The notes under the pieces are model-generated. The model saw only the letters and a list, made by a program, of their open reading frames with translations, was not told the DNA's origin and searched no databases. The translations under genes were made by a program, and so were the position numbers. From the NCBI GenBank assembly GCA_029844215.1, contig CM056740.1, positions 28,253,873 through 28,317,872 on the forward strand: a stretch of 64,000 nt of DNA. Direction: 5' to 3'. This document shows positions 31,652 through 44,375 of the stretch, piece after piece (the first letter of the stretch is position 1; each line of letters starts with the position of its first letter). Origin of the DNA: Przewalskia tangutica (Eukaryota; Streptophyta; Magnoliopsida; Solanales; Solanaceae).

Positions 31652-33599
31652 CCCCTCCCTTTGATGAACTTCTTCATCCATAAATTTGCCTAAGTCTTGA
31701 AAGCTCTCCTTCTCCCTCCCCGTGTGTTGAGTTCGGCCAAGGGCCTCCCCCTTGTGGCCGAGAGCACCCCCCCCTCTAGGGGTGCTAGCCGAGAGTGTAC
31801 CCCCCCCCTAGCCTAGTTGCTTTCGTATGATACCCCCCTTTGTGGTGTAGAAATACTCTCTAAGTATTGTTATAATGCCCAAATTACCTTAGCCGTATAC
31901 CTTGTTGTATTCTAAGGTTATACCTATACGAAAAGCCCAGAAATACTATTATACATCACCACAGTCACAAAACCGAAACCCTAGGAAAATCTCCATAGTC
32001 AGTTGAGTATTGTGTAGAAGTTGGTTAGAACTCCTAAGGGTGGTTTAGAGCGGGTTGAGCGCCGGAGTGGAGCTAAACGATTGCCCAGGATCGACTTTAT
32101 ACTTGGATAATTATGGGCTTATCGAGGTAAATATCTTGTCCCTCTATTGTAATTGGAAATTACATGTTGTTAGAATATATAGTTGAAGTATACTATATAT
32201 AGAACTGAACGTGGTTAGTTGGCAATGTCTTTTGACTTAAGCCTGAAGAATCGAATCGTATTCAGATGAGACTTGTGTAGTAATCTTGTGGAGTAGAATT
32301 GTACCCGTCGGGTTAGGCGTATAACCCCTGGTTGGCTTAGTAGCCGCCCAGATTAGAGGAGGAGATTTACGCTGTCATGGGGAGTCTTTGCCGAATTTTC
32401 GGTAGAATGTTACTGCGATAAGGTCTAAATGTTAATAAGCGCGCTTGTGGCCTTATAGGTTGAAGTACTACGTGTGGCGCGTTCTACTTGGCAAGGAGTA
32501 GCCGGTTGGGAGTACTTGGGCGTTTGCTATTAGTCGATACTGTCGCGAGGTATGTAAACCTCTTCCTATCTCTTCTAGCATGATATGTGTGAACTATGTA
32601 GTACGGTGACGTCATGTACTAAATGTATTTGATTGGTGTAAAACATAAAGTGTTATAACGGCTTTATGGGAAGTTGGTTATAACAGCTTTATGTTGGTAA
32701 GAAAATACATGTGGTTTTTAAAAGGTAACTGATTTGAACTATAACTGGCTTGTTATGTGTTAATAAAGAACTTGAAGTATTTCAAAAGAGTTTTGAATCA
32801 TTTTGAGAGAAGTAATACTTGATTTGTTTTGAAAACTTAAGAGTTATACTAGCTTTATGGAAAGTTAGGTATAACGTCTTAAGAATGTTTTCTTGATTTT
32901 GGAAATCGAATGTATCGACAAACCACTGCGGCGTTAATAAAAGGAAATGTTTTGACAGATTAAGTATTATTAAAACCAAGAGAAACTTCCATCTGCATGT
33001 AAGCTAAGATGAGACAAAATGATATTTCCTAGATCATGGTCACGTAATAAGATTGTTGTAAACAAGAATATCCTACTCACATATAAGACTTATGTTCCTC
33101 GATAGTTTAAAAGAGAATTATATTCTTAAATGAATAAGACTATGAACTACTGAAACCTTTCTAAATAAGAAACATGAACATTTGAAATTAGGCAAACTTG
33201 GACGTTTGGAAAATAATGTTGTTACTTGAGTTTTACAAAGAGAAGTGTTTTGATTTACTTCAAAAGATAATCACTATATTTTCATATACTACGGGTATTG
33301 TGTGACTTTTGTGAAAGTAACGTATCTTTTAAAGAGTTAATGTATGAAGTACTTTGGGGATAAAACCCCGAACTTGTTAGCATATAGTAGAAAGTACCTT
33401 GTGTGTATAACTTGATTGTGTTGGTTTGTGATAGCCTTGTAATACTTTCTTGTTGATTTGATAAGTAAACATGCTAGGATGCTACGTGTGTTAGTATCTT
33501 GTGATGTTTGAGTAAAGGGGTTTTTCCTTTGTTGTTCTTATGTTGTTTAACGATAAGCTGTTATGATAGTATTATACATCACTCATCTCTTGAGATGAT

Positions 33600-33850
33600 T
33601 CCGGTTAAGCGCCTCCGTCGCGGTAGACTTCAGCGGTCGATGGACCTATGATTCGAGACTACCTCATGCGGGTCCGAGGGCTATCGCGGAATCGGGAGTT
33701 CCGTGTTAGATCACGCCTTGTGGTCATGCGGTCCTCGCGCTACGCGGACGGCGAGTCCAGACGCCGCCGGAGTAGCTACCGATGCGGGTTATACCTCATG
33801 CGGGCGATCTGATTGGCCTATGCGAGTCGCGGAAAGTTCGGGGCTAGACG
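33600..33850 (+). repeat. GC-rich array in ED 5' LTR
   Basis: Same type as 19870-20140; many copies show CGCGG-like shortening relative to the 3' LTR array at 39410-39680. Confidence 0.65.
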
Positions 33851-34656
33851 CGCACATTAGATATCTGCGGGCAAGTGGTCGCTTTGATCATGTGACGGCC
33901 AGACAGATCTTATGATCTGATTCATGACCTTGTTGGTGCGTGGGTGTTAGTAGTCGGCTATGCCTTCGCATTTACCCACATGCGTGTTATTATGGCACAG
34001 TGGGACTGGTGTTCATGTGTGTTCCTTGGTGCTTTTATATCATAAATCGCCGGCAGGAAGGTATTCCACGCATGATTGATGTTGGGCGTGAGACCCATTG
34101 TTATATTTGAGTGATGACTTGAGGCGTGAGTCCACGACTTGACATATTGCTTATTATTGTGAAGCGTAGTTTGGTTATCATACATGTCTCTGCTTTATAG
34201 ACTATTATGATTTCATTTACGGATTTTTAGTTTCACATACTTGCACTGTTATCGACCTTCGGGCCGCGTTCATGCCGCGAGTAAAGGTACACCGCCATCG
34301 ATCCTCGCCTTAGGAGTCACGATTGCGTTTGTAAAGCTCCGTTGCTCGGAGGCTTATCAGTGGTATAGTTCCTCTGTTGTAGGTGTTTACATTCGGGGTA
34401 TGGCGGCCCCGTCCCGCCATTGTTGTCGTATAATTTCTTAAGTGCAGAAGCGTTGTGGTGGTTTGTAAAAAGGATTAAAACTGTTCATGTTGGAAAAAGT
34501 CGTTATTTATATTTATGCCGAAAAGGCAAGTTTTTCTCAGTTATTGTTTCATATTTCATAATATGTCTTGTATTGTTTTATGTTCGATTACTCGATGTTG
34601 TATCACTAGGGTGCGAGGTAGGCACGATCACGGGCCGGAATCGGTCGTGACAAAAG

Positions 34657-34667
34657 TGGTATCGAGC
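34657..34667 (+). other. Primer binding site (ED), altered
   Basis: TGGTATCGAGC, carrying the same alteration as EB although the two LTRs belong to different subfamilies. Confidence 0.75.
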
Positions 34668-34712
34668 GATTAATCCTCGGAAAGTGTCTACGCACCGTAT
34701 CGATGAAGTCTT

Positions 34713-34746
34713 TATTATCGGTGTGTTGTGCACCACACCAATGTCG
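34713..34746 (+). promoter_or_regulatory. Leader hairpin with GTGCAC loop (ED)
   Basis: ATTATCGGTGTG - TTGTGCAC - CACACCAATGTC; inner arm intact, outer arm decayed. Starts 46 nt after the primer site. Confidence 0.6.
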
Positions 34747-34852
34747 TGAGGCTATAGGGTATTTAGGATTGGTTTCTATTCTTCTCACTCGAGATCGTGC
34801 CTTAGAGTTGTGTTGTAAGTTGGACCTCCGACGAAATTATTTCCTTATCGTT

Positions 34853-35325
34853 ATGCCTCCGCGTAGCAACCCGCCCGGGAGGCGCGCAGGCGGAGGAGCG
34901 AGTAGAGTTCGGAGGGTTACGTGGGCACGGCCCAATTATCACCGTGGATGGTGCTTCATTCGGGATTTCTGCGACGTCACTAGCCCCAGTAAAGTTTAGC
35001 ACGGCGGCGGCAGTTCCTACTGCGGCCATGATATTTGAACCTTCAGTTCCACGACCAGGAACAGAGAATATGGACTGCAAAGAGGCGACCCTGTTACTAG
35101 CTATGGATTTGGCTACCAGAGAGTATACCGATGTATCGCGAGTCTTGATGACTACCTAAGAGAGGGTTGTGCAAGAGTAATTCTTCAGTTGGGCTTGAGC
35201 ATGGCATGCGGGCTTATGTACAAAGCAGCCGAAAACGTAGAGATCGACGGGTTAACCAAGGCGATGCAGGAGAGGCCAGAGCGCAGGTCCTTCGGTAACT
35301 TTCAAGGTGAGTATACCTTAAGTGC
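34853..35325 (+). pseudogene. ED gag fragments
   Basis: The gag start MPPRSNPPGRRAGG is at 34853. Later pieces match parts of the Pro-rich arm (about 35035-35070), the MDCKEATLLLA segment, a segment of the DVSRVLMTT type corresponding to the gag GLDDY region, and the basic linker (about 35210-35310), but the capsid core between them is deleted. It stops at TTTCAAG next to GTGAGT, the boundary of the non-coding module. Confidence 0.65.
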
Positions 35326-35960
35326 TATGTTCTGATAGCAGTGTGGTAGTTGTGATTAGAAATCATGGTGGGTTAACCGAGTAAGATTTTGGGGGATAGA
35401 GAAGGTGTGAGCCTTAGAGTGTTATACGTACAGACCTTAGAGGTAAGGCCATCTCGAGTAAAGGTGTAGTGTTATGTTTGATCCTTATCGAGTGCATAGT
35501 GCACGTGAGCTATGTTTGGGATAGTCCCTAAGTGGTATGAAATGAAAGAGGTAGTTGAGCTAAGAAGACCGCTAGGTTTTCGTAACATGTTTAGTAAAAT
35601 TGTTCCTTCGGAGATAGTATTTTGCGCCACTGCCGGTCGGGTTGAGGCCACGTTGCGGAGTCAACCCGCGGCATGTTTGGTGGTGGGGTCTGGTTGTGGT
35701 GGTCCCGCCTTGTGGTAGGTCACGAGGTGTTAGGCTCGAGTTTAGTTAACTAGCGTACGAGTTCGTGGATGCGTTCGACCAGTGGTCGGTCGATGGGGGC
35801 AGCCCATCGTGTTCCTCGGTCGGGACCGTTCACTCGGCAGTGTTGATTTATCAGAAAGGTTGTAAGGCTGCACGGGGTGCCTACCTTCACCTTATGGCAG
35901 ACAGTGGAGCCCAGGTTACGGCTGTTTTGTTTCGGAAGTTTTACGGCGGGTTAAGGACTC
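35326..35960 (+). other. Non-coding module, ED copy
   Basis: Starts GTGAGTATACCTTAAG. It shares blocks, in the same order, with the reverse complement of 8171-9115 (EA): GATAGAGAAGGTGTGAGCC (about 35393), ACCTTAGAGGTAAGGCC (about 35433), GTCGGGTTGAGGCCACG (about 35636), GGTGGTCCCGCC (about 35697) and GTTCGTGGATGCGTTCGACC (about 35760). No convincing frame. Confidence 0.65.
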
Positions 35961-36465
35961 GGTGAGTCTCGAATCGCGTTCGCCCCGGCCGGTGTGGATT
36001 TCAGGGGTTGTTGCGAGGATTGTTGTCTCCTGTGGAGGGAGCGTTTAAGCTACCATTTCAGTGTTCGGATGTCGCCTTATGAAGCCTTGTAGGGGCAGAA
36101 GTGTAAGTTGTCGATCGATTGGTTCGATGTTGGCAAGGTTGACGGTTGGTTCAGCTTGTTCCGTAGATGTGGATGAGAAAAGCTCATCTAGAAGAAGTTA
36201 CGGCACCGGAGGAATCGTGCGGATAATCGGCGACGACGCTTAGAGTTCAGGTTGACGGTCGGTCTTCTTGAAAGTACCACCCCGGACAGGGTGTGACGAG
36301 TTGTGGAAACAGAAGGAACTTAGCCCGAGTTACTTTGGGCCTTTTGAGTTCATGTGAAGAATAGGCCAGGTTGCCTATATGTTAGCAATTGCCGTCCGAC
36401 TTAGGAGGCAGTACGTCCGGTCTTTCGTATTGTTATGTTCGGGAAAGTATCGAAGATCCATCCAG
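35961..36465 (+). pseudogene. ED integrase C-terminal remnant
   Basis: From about 36060: MSPYEALYG-like and CRSPIGW-like pieces, then the Lys/Arg-rich segment preceding VFLKV, a Gly-Val-x-x-x-x-Gly-Lys-type stretch (about 36285-36320), LSP-x-YxGPFE (about 36325-36350) and a short HPVF-like end. Frames are broken repeatedly. It corresponds to EB 25010-25400. Confidence 0.7.
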
Positions 36466-36822
36466 AATGTTCCCAGTTAATGATGCCCACGTAAAGAGAT
36501 AGTAACCCCGAGTTTTGGAAACTAAAGCAGTATCAGAAATGTGGTAAGGGTTCGAGTGTACGACAGCTTCAGTGATCGCATGCAGCCCGGTACCATTTGT
36601 TGGGTCGTCGGAGCTAGGCTCGCGGCAAAGTGACAAAAGAGTATTTGTGGTGATGTTAGAGGTGTTTCCTCGTAGACTTGGATATAAGTATGTTGCGCAG
36701 GTATTTTCTGTGGCCAGGTATGGCAGGATTGTTTCGTAAGTATAGAAGTGAAGACTATCTTTGGCGCACGTATGTTTTGAGACTTAGAATGAACATTCGG
36801 ACGAATGTTTCTAAGGGAAGAA
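36466..36822 (+). other. ED 3' internal end with polypurine tract
   Basis: No recognisable frame. It ends with GGACGAATGTTTCTAAGGGA and AGAA just before the LTR at 36823. The purine run is shorter than in EB. Confidence 0.7.
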
Positions 36823-39800
36823 TGTTATACCCGTAGTTCCCGGTATGTATGCGAGGCGTGCGTGCGAGAATCTGACAGAAAGATTGGAAAGGAAGAAAGA
36901 GGTAATTTTTCCACGGTAAAGTTTCCGTTTTGTGAAGGAAAAAGGTTCGTTAATGGGAATTGGATTCCCAGTTTGGTATTCGGACTTCCGAATATTAGAA
37001 AATATGGAATTTTATTTTCGGAAATGGTCACGTGGGCCCACGGAGAAATTCTACGATTTTGTGGGCCCACTTTGTTTTCGAGATTTTGGCCATTGTGGAT
37101 ATTTTCGAAGATGTTTTATTTTGGGCCAATAGGAGGGTGACACGTGTCACCCCGCCAGTGGCGTGGCCGAATGGCATTTGTGCACAACACCCGGTTAGAG
37201 TCGTTTTTCGACGAAACGTTTTACATAACTTGCGAGGGGAAAATTCCGGCTATGTCTTTTCTTATTTTTGCAGATTTTTCCGAGAGACGGAACATTTTGG
37301 ACCAACGAGAGGGCGGCACTTGGCACCCTCTCATCAGTGGGCAGCACTTGACTGGCGATTTGGGGTGTCAGTGGTAGATATTTTTGGTAGATATTTGAGG
37401 GTTTGGGAGTAGGGACTAGGGCACTTGGGCATATCTTGCCCTACACTTGTGTAGCACTTGGCTAGATCTTGGCCATTGGTTGGCCTTGGCTTAGTATAAA
37501 TACCTCCCTTTGATGAACTTCTTTATCCATAAATTTGCCTAAGTCTTGAAAGCTCTCCTTCTCCCTCCTTGTGTTGAGTTCGGCCAAGGCCTCCTCAGTG
37601 GCCGAGAGCACCCCTCTAGGGGTGCTAGCCGAGAGTGTACCCCTGCCTAGTTGCTTTCATGATACCCCCTGTGGTGTAGAAATACTCTCTAAAGTATTGT
37701 TATAATGCCCAAATTACCTTAGCCGTATACCTTGTTGTATTCTAAGGTTATACCTATCTGAAAAGCCCGAAATACTATTATACTTCCCGTCACAAAACCG
37801 AAACCCTAGGAAAATCTCCATAGTCATTTGGAGTATTGTGTAGAAGTTGGTTAGAACTCTAAGGGTGGTTTAGAGCGGGTTGGGCGCTCGGAGTTGGAGC
37901 TAAACGATTGCCCGGATCGACTTTATACTTGGATAATTATGGGCTTATCGAGGTAAATATCTTGTCCTCTATTGTAATTGGAAATTACATGTTGTTAGAA
38001 TATATAGTTGAAGTATACTATATATAGAATCAACGTGGTTAGTTGGCAATGTCTTTTGACTTAAGCTGAAGAATCGAATCGAATCGTATTACATGAGACT
38101 TGTGTAGTAGTCTTGTGGAGTAGAATTGTACCCGTCGGGTTAGGCGTATAACCCCCGGTTGGCTTGGTAGCCGCCAGTTAGAGAGGAGATTTACGCTGTT
38201 GCGGGGAGGCCGCGAATTTTCTAGAATGTTCTGCGATAAGGTCTAAATGTTAATAAGCGCCTTGGCCTTATAGGTTGAAGTACTACGTGTGGCGCGTTCT
38301 ACTTGGCTTAAGGAGTAGCCGGTTGGGAGTACTGGGCGTTTTGCTATTAGTCGATACTGTCGCGAGGTATGTAAACCTCTTCCTATCTCTTCTAGCATGA
38401 TATGTGTGAACTATGTAGTGCGGTGACGCATACGTACTAAATGTATTTGATTGGTGTAAACATAAAGTGTTATAACGGCTTTATGGGAAGTTGGTTATAA
38501 CGGCTTTATGTTGGTAAGAAAATACATGTGGTTTTTAAAAGGTAAGCGATTTGAACTATAAATGGTTTGTTATGTGTTAATAAAGAACTTGAAGTATTTC
38601 AAAAGAGTTTTGAATCATTTTGAGAAGAAGTAATACTTGATTTGTTTTGAAAACTTAAGAGTTATACTAGCTTTATGGAAAGTTAGGTATAACGTCTTAA
38701 GAATGTTTTCTTGATTTTGGAAATCGAATGTGTATCGACAAACCACTGCGGCGTTAATAAAAGGAAATGTTTTGTGATTAAGTATTATTAAACCAGAGAA
38801 ACTTCCATCCGCATGAAGCTAAGATGAGACAAAATGATATTTCCTAGATCATGGTCAGTAATAAGATTGTTGTAAACAAGAATATCCTACTCACATATAA
38901 GACTTATGTTCCTCAGATAGTTTAAAAGAGAATTATATTCTTAAATGAATAAGACTATGAACTACGAAACCTTTCTAAATAAGAAACATGAACATTTGAA
39001 ATTAGGCAAACTTGGACGTTTGGAAAATAATGTTGTTACTTGAGTTTTACAAAGAGAAGTGTTTTGATTTACTTCAAAAGATAATCACTATATTTTCATA
39101 TACTACGTATTGTGTGACTTTTGTGAAAGTAACGTATCTTTTAAAGAGTTAATGTATGAAGTACTTTGGGGATAAAACCCGAACTTGTTAGCATATAGTA
39201 GAAAGTACCTTGTGTGTATAACTTGATTGTGTTGGTTTGTGATAGCCTTGTAATACTTTCTTGTTGATTTGATAAGTAAACATGCTAGGATGCTACGTGT
39301 GTTAGTATCTTGTGATGTTTGAGTAAAGGGGTTTTTCCTTTGTTGTTCTTATGTTGTTTAACGATAATCTGTTATGATAGTATTATACATCACTCATCTC
39401 TTGAGATGATTCCGGTTAAGCGCCTCCGTCTGGGGTAGACTCAGCGGTCGATGGACCTATGATTCGAGACTACCATGCGGGTCCAGGGCCTATCGCGAAC
39501 TGCGGAGTTCCGTGTTAGGATGCGCCTTGTGGTCATGCGGTCCTTGTGGCTACGCGGACGGCGAGTCCAGGGACGCCGGGAGTAGCTACCCTCGATGCGG
39601 GTTATACCTCATGCGGGCGATCTGATTGGCCTATGCGAGTGCGGAAAGTTCCAGGCTAGACGCGCACATTAGATATCGCGGGCAAGTGGTCACTTTGATC
39701 ATGTGACGCCTAGACAGATCTTATGATCTGATTCATGACCTTGTTGATGCGTAGGTGTTAGTAGTCGGCTATGCCTTCGTACCTCATGCGTGTTATTATG

Positions 39801-40475
39801 GCACGTGGGACTGGTGTTCATGTGTGTTCCTTGGTGCTTTTATATCATAAAGCTGCCGGCGAGGAAGGTATTCCACGCATGATTGATGTTGTGGGCGTGA
39901 GACCCATTGTTATATTTGAGTGATGACTGAGGCGTGAGTCCCTGACTTGACATGACTGCTTATTATTGTGAACTGTAGTTTGGTTATCATACATGTCTCC
40001 TGCTTTATAGACTATTATGATTTCATTTACAGTATTTTTAGTTTCACATACTCGGTACCTGTTGTACTGACCTCCTTCGGGGCCGTTCATGCCGCAGTAA
40101 AGGTACACCGCCATTGATCCTCGCTCTTAGGGTCACGATTCATTTGGTAAAGCTCCGTTGCTCGGAGGCTTATCGATGTATAGTTCCTGTTGTTGTAGGT
40201 GTTTACATTCAGGGTATGGCGGGCCCTGTCCCGCCATTGTTGTCGTATAATTTAGAGGTGCAGTAGAATCCCAGGCGGGGTTTGTAAAAAGGATTAAAAC
40301 TGTTCATGTTGGAAAAAGTCGTTATTTATATTTATGCCGAAAGGCAAGTTTTTCTCAGATTATTGTTTCATATTTCATAATATGTCTTGTATTGTTTTAT
40401 GTTCCGCTGATTACTCTGATGTTGTATCACTAGGGTGCAGGGTAAGGCACGATCACGCCCGAATCGGTCGTGACA
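36823..40475 (+). mobile_element. ED 3' LTR
   Basis: 3653 bp. Palindrome 37135-37152, TATA 37495-37502, array 39410-39680, hairpin area 40070-40240. It aligns along its length with 30947-34652; differences concentrate in homopolymers and CAG/CTG. Confidence 0.92.
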
Positions 40476-40479
40476 AAAG

Positions 40480-43469
40480 ATAAGCCTCCGAGAAACGGAG
40501 CTTCCCAAAACGCTGATTTGTGATCCTAGGCGAGGATCGACAACCGATGTACCTCTACTGCGGCATGAGAACGCCCAGAAGGAGGTCGATAACAGTACCA
40601 AGTATGTGGAAATCGAAAATATCAGAACGAAATCATAACAGTCTAAAACAAAATAGGAGACATGTATGATAACAAAACTACAGTTCACAATATAACAGCA
40701 GTCATGTCAAGTCAGGGACTCACGCCCTCAAAGTCATCACTCAAATATAACCCGCACAACGGTCGCATGCCCCGGCATCTTACCTCGGTATAAGCATGGC
40801 CATGGAACCATCCTAATGGAAGCATACCCGTGGGCCACCCATCGTGTCAGTATGTCCAAAGGAAATAACAAGATAACAATCAGAATGGAAGCATACTCGT
40901 GGCCACCCATCGTGTCGGTATGTCGAGCGATAACAAGATAACATCGCTAATGGAAGCATACCCGTGGCCACCCATCGTGTCGATGTCCAAAAGGAAGTAA
41001 CAAGATAACAATCAAAATGGAAGCATACTCGGGCCACCCATCGTCGGTATGTCCAAAACAAATAACAAGATAACTCTCCTAATGGAAGCATACCCGTGGG
41101 CCACCCATCGTGTCAGTATGTCCAAAAGGATCGATTAGTGGAAGCATACCCGTGGGCCACCCATCGTGTCAGTATGTCCATCAATCAATCAGATAGCCGG
41201 CCCTCCAACGAGAGACGCAGTAGCACAGAAATACAACACTTGCACAACAAAGGCTATCACCACAAGCATAGGCAAGTTTAATCATACTCACAGACATTTA
41301 TTTTATTACAACAAATCCGGGTTTTAACCCCAAAGTTCTACATATATCTATCCTTTCAAAAAGACCTTTTTTTACGTAAAAACAACTCGATACTATTATC
41401 CGTAGTACCAAATACGTTCATGTTTTAAAATCAAGTACTTTACACTATTTTAAACCAAGTGGCTTACACTTTTAGAACAACGTCAAGTAACAACATTCTT
41501 TTCCGAAAGTTCAAGTTTTCCTAATTTCAGATACTCAAGTCTTTTAGTTTCGAAAGATTTCATAGTTCATAGTCGTACTCTCTTTTAAAACAATTGAGTA
41601 ACGTATGCCTTATGTGTGAGTAAGTTATTCTTGTTTATAACAATCTTATTAAAGCAACCATGATCTAGGAAATGTAATATCATTTTGTCTCATCTTAGCT
41701 TCTATGCAGATGGATGTTTCTACTGGTTTTAATAATACTTAATTATTCAATACATTTCCTTTTATTAGCGCTGCAGTGGTTTGTTCGATACTTATTCTGA
41801 TTTCCGAAATCAGTAAAACATTATCCCTTTTAAAAACCAAGTACTCATTACTCACGAATGAGGTTTCACACTTATTAACAAAATTCATATTAATTCAATT
41901 AAGTCAATCGTTCCTTTTATCACTATTAAGTCGTTATACCTAACTTCCCATAAAGCTAGTATAACTTAAGCTTTCAAAACCAAGTATTACTCTTCTTTCG
42001 AAAACGGTTCTTAATTCTTTTGAAATACTTCAAGATTCTTATTATTAAGGCTTAAGTCAAAAGACATTGCCGTAAAACTACGTTCAGTTAACACACGTAC
42101 GTCTACCGTACTATATATATATTCTTTTAAAATATCATGCTCAAGAGTATAGGAAGAATCACATACCTTGCGACGATTATCGACTATTAGCAAATAGCTC
42201 CAAAGTACTGTAATCCTGCTAGCCTTTTCACTTCTTCGAGTAGAATACGCTACTCGCAGTACTTCAACCTATAATGGTCATACAAGTCTATCAACGTCTA
42301 GACTACTCTGTAAAATACTTCTAGATACAGATTCCTTTATTCTAAGGAAAATTGGGCAGCACTCCCCTACCCGCCAAACTACACAAGTCGACTGTAAATA
42401 CAGTCCTATGTAAGTACAGTGCAGTCTTCTTCTTTAATAATCTTCTGATTCAATTCTCTTCTTTATTACCATCCTTATATGAATCTTATATTCATTTCTA
42501 TACTACTACAGTATGTAATTTTCAATTACAATAGAAGGACAATAGTATTTACCTCGATAAGCCCAAAATTATCCAAGTTTATATGTCGATCCTGAGCAAC
42601 GTTTAGCTCCTATTCTGAACGCTCCAACCCGCTCCAAACAACCCTTAGAAGTTCTACGCAACTTCTTCGTAATACTTCAACTCGCTATGAAGATTTCCTT
42701 AGGGTTTCGTTTAGTGGCTAAAGGAAGTATAATAGTATTTCTGGGCTTTTAGTATAGGTGTAACCTTGGAATACTACAAGGTATTTGGGCCAAGGTATTT
42801 TGGAATAGTAACAATACTTGGAGAATACTTTTCTACCAAGGGGGGGGGGTGTATTTTACGAGAACAACTCAAGGTAGGGGGGGTACCCTCGGCTAGCACT
42901 ACTAGGAAGGGGGAGGTACCTCTCGGCCAAGGCTCACAAAGGGGGAGGGGGAGGCTTGGACGAAAACTCTACACTAAGGGGGAGAGATTTTTGAGACTTG
43001 GAAAATGATTTTTGGATGAAGATTTAGTCTTGCATTGGAGGGGTATTTATAGGTCAATCAATGGCCAAGATCAAGCCAAGTGGTGGGCAAGTGGAGGGTC
43101 AAGATTTGGACAAGTGTTTGTGGGTCCCACTTGCTCATCAACTACACAAAAATATCTCAAAATATCCTACCAACTCCTTGACCAAAACAAGGCCAAAAAA
43201 ACGTGCAAAGAACTCCCACTTGGCCGTCCACTTGAGGGTGACAAGTGTCACCCTCTCGTTGGTCCAAAATATTTCATCTCTCGGAAAAATCCGCAAAAAT
43301 TATAAATGACATAGCCGTAATTTTCCCTACGCAAAGTTCGGAAAATGTTTCGTCGAAAAACAATTCGTTTCGGGGGTTGTGTACAAATTTCGACCCCATG
43401 CCTAACTTAAGGCTCAAACTTTTGTACGTACGTCCTCACGTACATACTCTGGAAATACGGGGTATAACA
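40480..43469 (-). mobile_element. EC 3' LTR, second part
   Basis: Resumes at ATAAGCCTCCG after ED. TATA (minus) 43044-43051, palindrome 43234-43255, array 40815-41180, end GGGGTATAACA at 43469 followed by the complement of the polypurine tract. Confidence 0.92.
40815..41180 (-). repeat. 65-70 bp array in EC 3' LTR
   Basis: ATGGAAGCATACYCG .. CCACCCATCGTGTC .. TATGTCC units begin near 40815, 40885, 40950, 41017, 41082 and 41137. Sister array in the 5' LTR at about 46460-46830. Confidence 0.88.
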
Positions 43470-44375
43470 TTCTCCCCTCCTTAGAAACATTCGTCCCGAA
43501 TGTTCCTTCTCACGACGGATAACGATAAAGTTTCTATGCCACACCTGGCCACAAAAATAACACACGCGCAAATATTCAATCCAAGTCCACGAGGAATCAC
43601 CCCTAGCATTACAAAAGCTCCCTCCCAAGGTCTAAAAGATACTCCCTCCGCACCTTTTCTTTACAAACGAAATGATCTCTTTTGTTCTGCTAACACACGT
43701 TCACCTCTTTCCTCACTCGTCGTACTCTTCTCGAACACTTGAAATCTTCTAGTATACGTACCATACTTCAGTCATTACTTCAGTTTCCAAAATCTCTGGA
43801 GTCACTACCTCCAAACTTGGTCGTCTTACTAGCCTCAATCTCTTTTAAGGCCGTTCCCGGCCTTCACGATCCGATTCTGGTCGAACATATCCACGCTATC
43901 ATACGATGGTCATCTAAACTTGGGCCTGACACCCTCGTGACCCTACCACCTGGCGGGACCACCCAAAATCGACCCACCTTGGCAAGCCACGGGTTGACCC
44001 GCAATACGTCCTCAACCCGACCCTCCATCGTGCCGAACTCTCTTGTTTCTCGATCCGGAACAATCTTACTAATTCACATCATGAAAGCTACCACTTCCAT
44101 CTCACACTACCCATAGACTTATCACACTAATACATTATAGGCATATAATGCACTTCAACAAGGATCATTTGCAAAATCCTTTACTCAAGACGGCCTTACA
44201 TCTAAGGTCTCAATCGTGAAATATTCTAAGGTTTACACCTTCCCTGCCCCCATACTTATCCTTCCAACTAACCATGTTTTCTAACTCACAAACAACACAA
44301 CGCTATCCGTACATAGCACACAATAAGATCATCATATCAATCATACAAAACTCTAGAGGGTTAAGGATATACCTG
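43470..44375 (-). other. EC non-coding module in place of pol
   Basis: Full-length counterpart of 8171-9115, ending at the same GGTATATCCTTAACCCTC boundary (about 44352-44375). On the plus strand two frames (43500-43742 and 43739-44116) are open, but EA does not preserve them, so I do not call them genes. Confidence 0.7.

Larger units (their letters stand above)
30947..34652 (+). mobile_element. ED 5' LTR
   Basis: 3706 bp. Perfect 18-bp palindrome 31272-31289, TATA 31644-31651, donor-like GTAAAT at 32127, acceptor-like TTATAG ending 32458, donor-like GTATGT at 32550, GC-rich array 33600-33850, damaged U5 hairpins 34255-34430, end CGGTCGTGACA. Confidence 0.92.
30947..40475 (+). mobile_element. 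ED: internally deleted element nested in EC LTR
   Basis: 9529 bp; LTRs 30947-34652 and 36823-40475. The interior is only about 2.2 kb: primer site, leader hairpin, gag pieces, the shared non-coding module and an integrase tail. RT and RNase H are missing, so it depends on other elements. It is the youngest layer at this site because it interrupts EC, which interrupts E2. Confidence 0.92.

Noticed and set aside
35512..36243. Three short frames in ED as small host genes
   Set aside because: They overlap the non-coding module and the integrase remnant and have no conserved counterpart in EA, EC or EE.
43500..44116. Two adjacent plus-strand frames antisense to EC, which could be an antisense gene of the retrotransposon
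   Set aside because: The homologous stretch in EA (8230-8850) has stops and indels that break them, so they are not conserved as protein.
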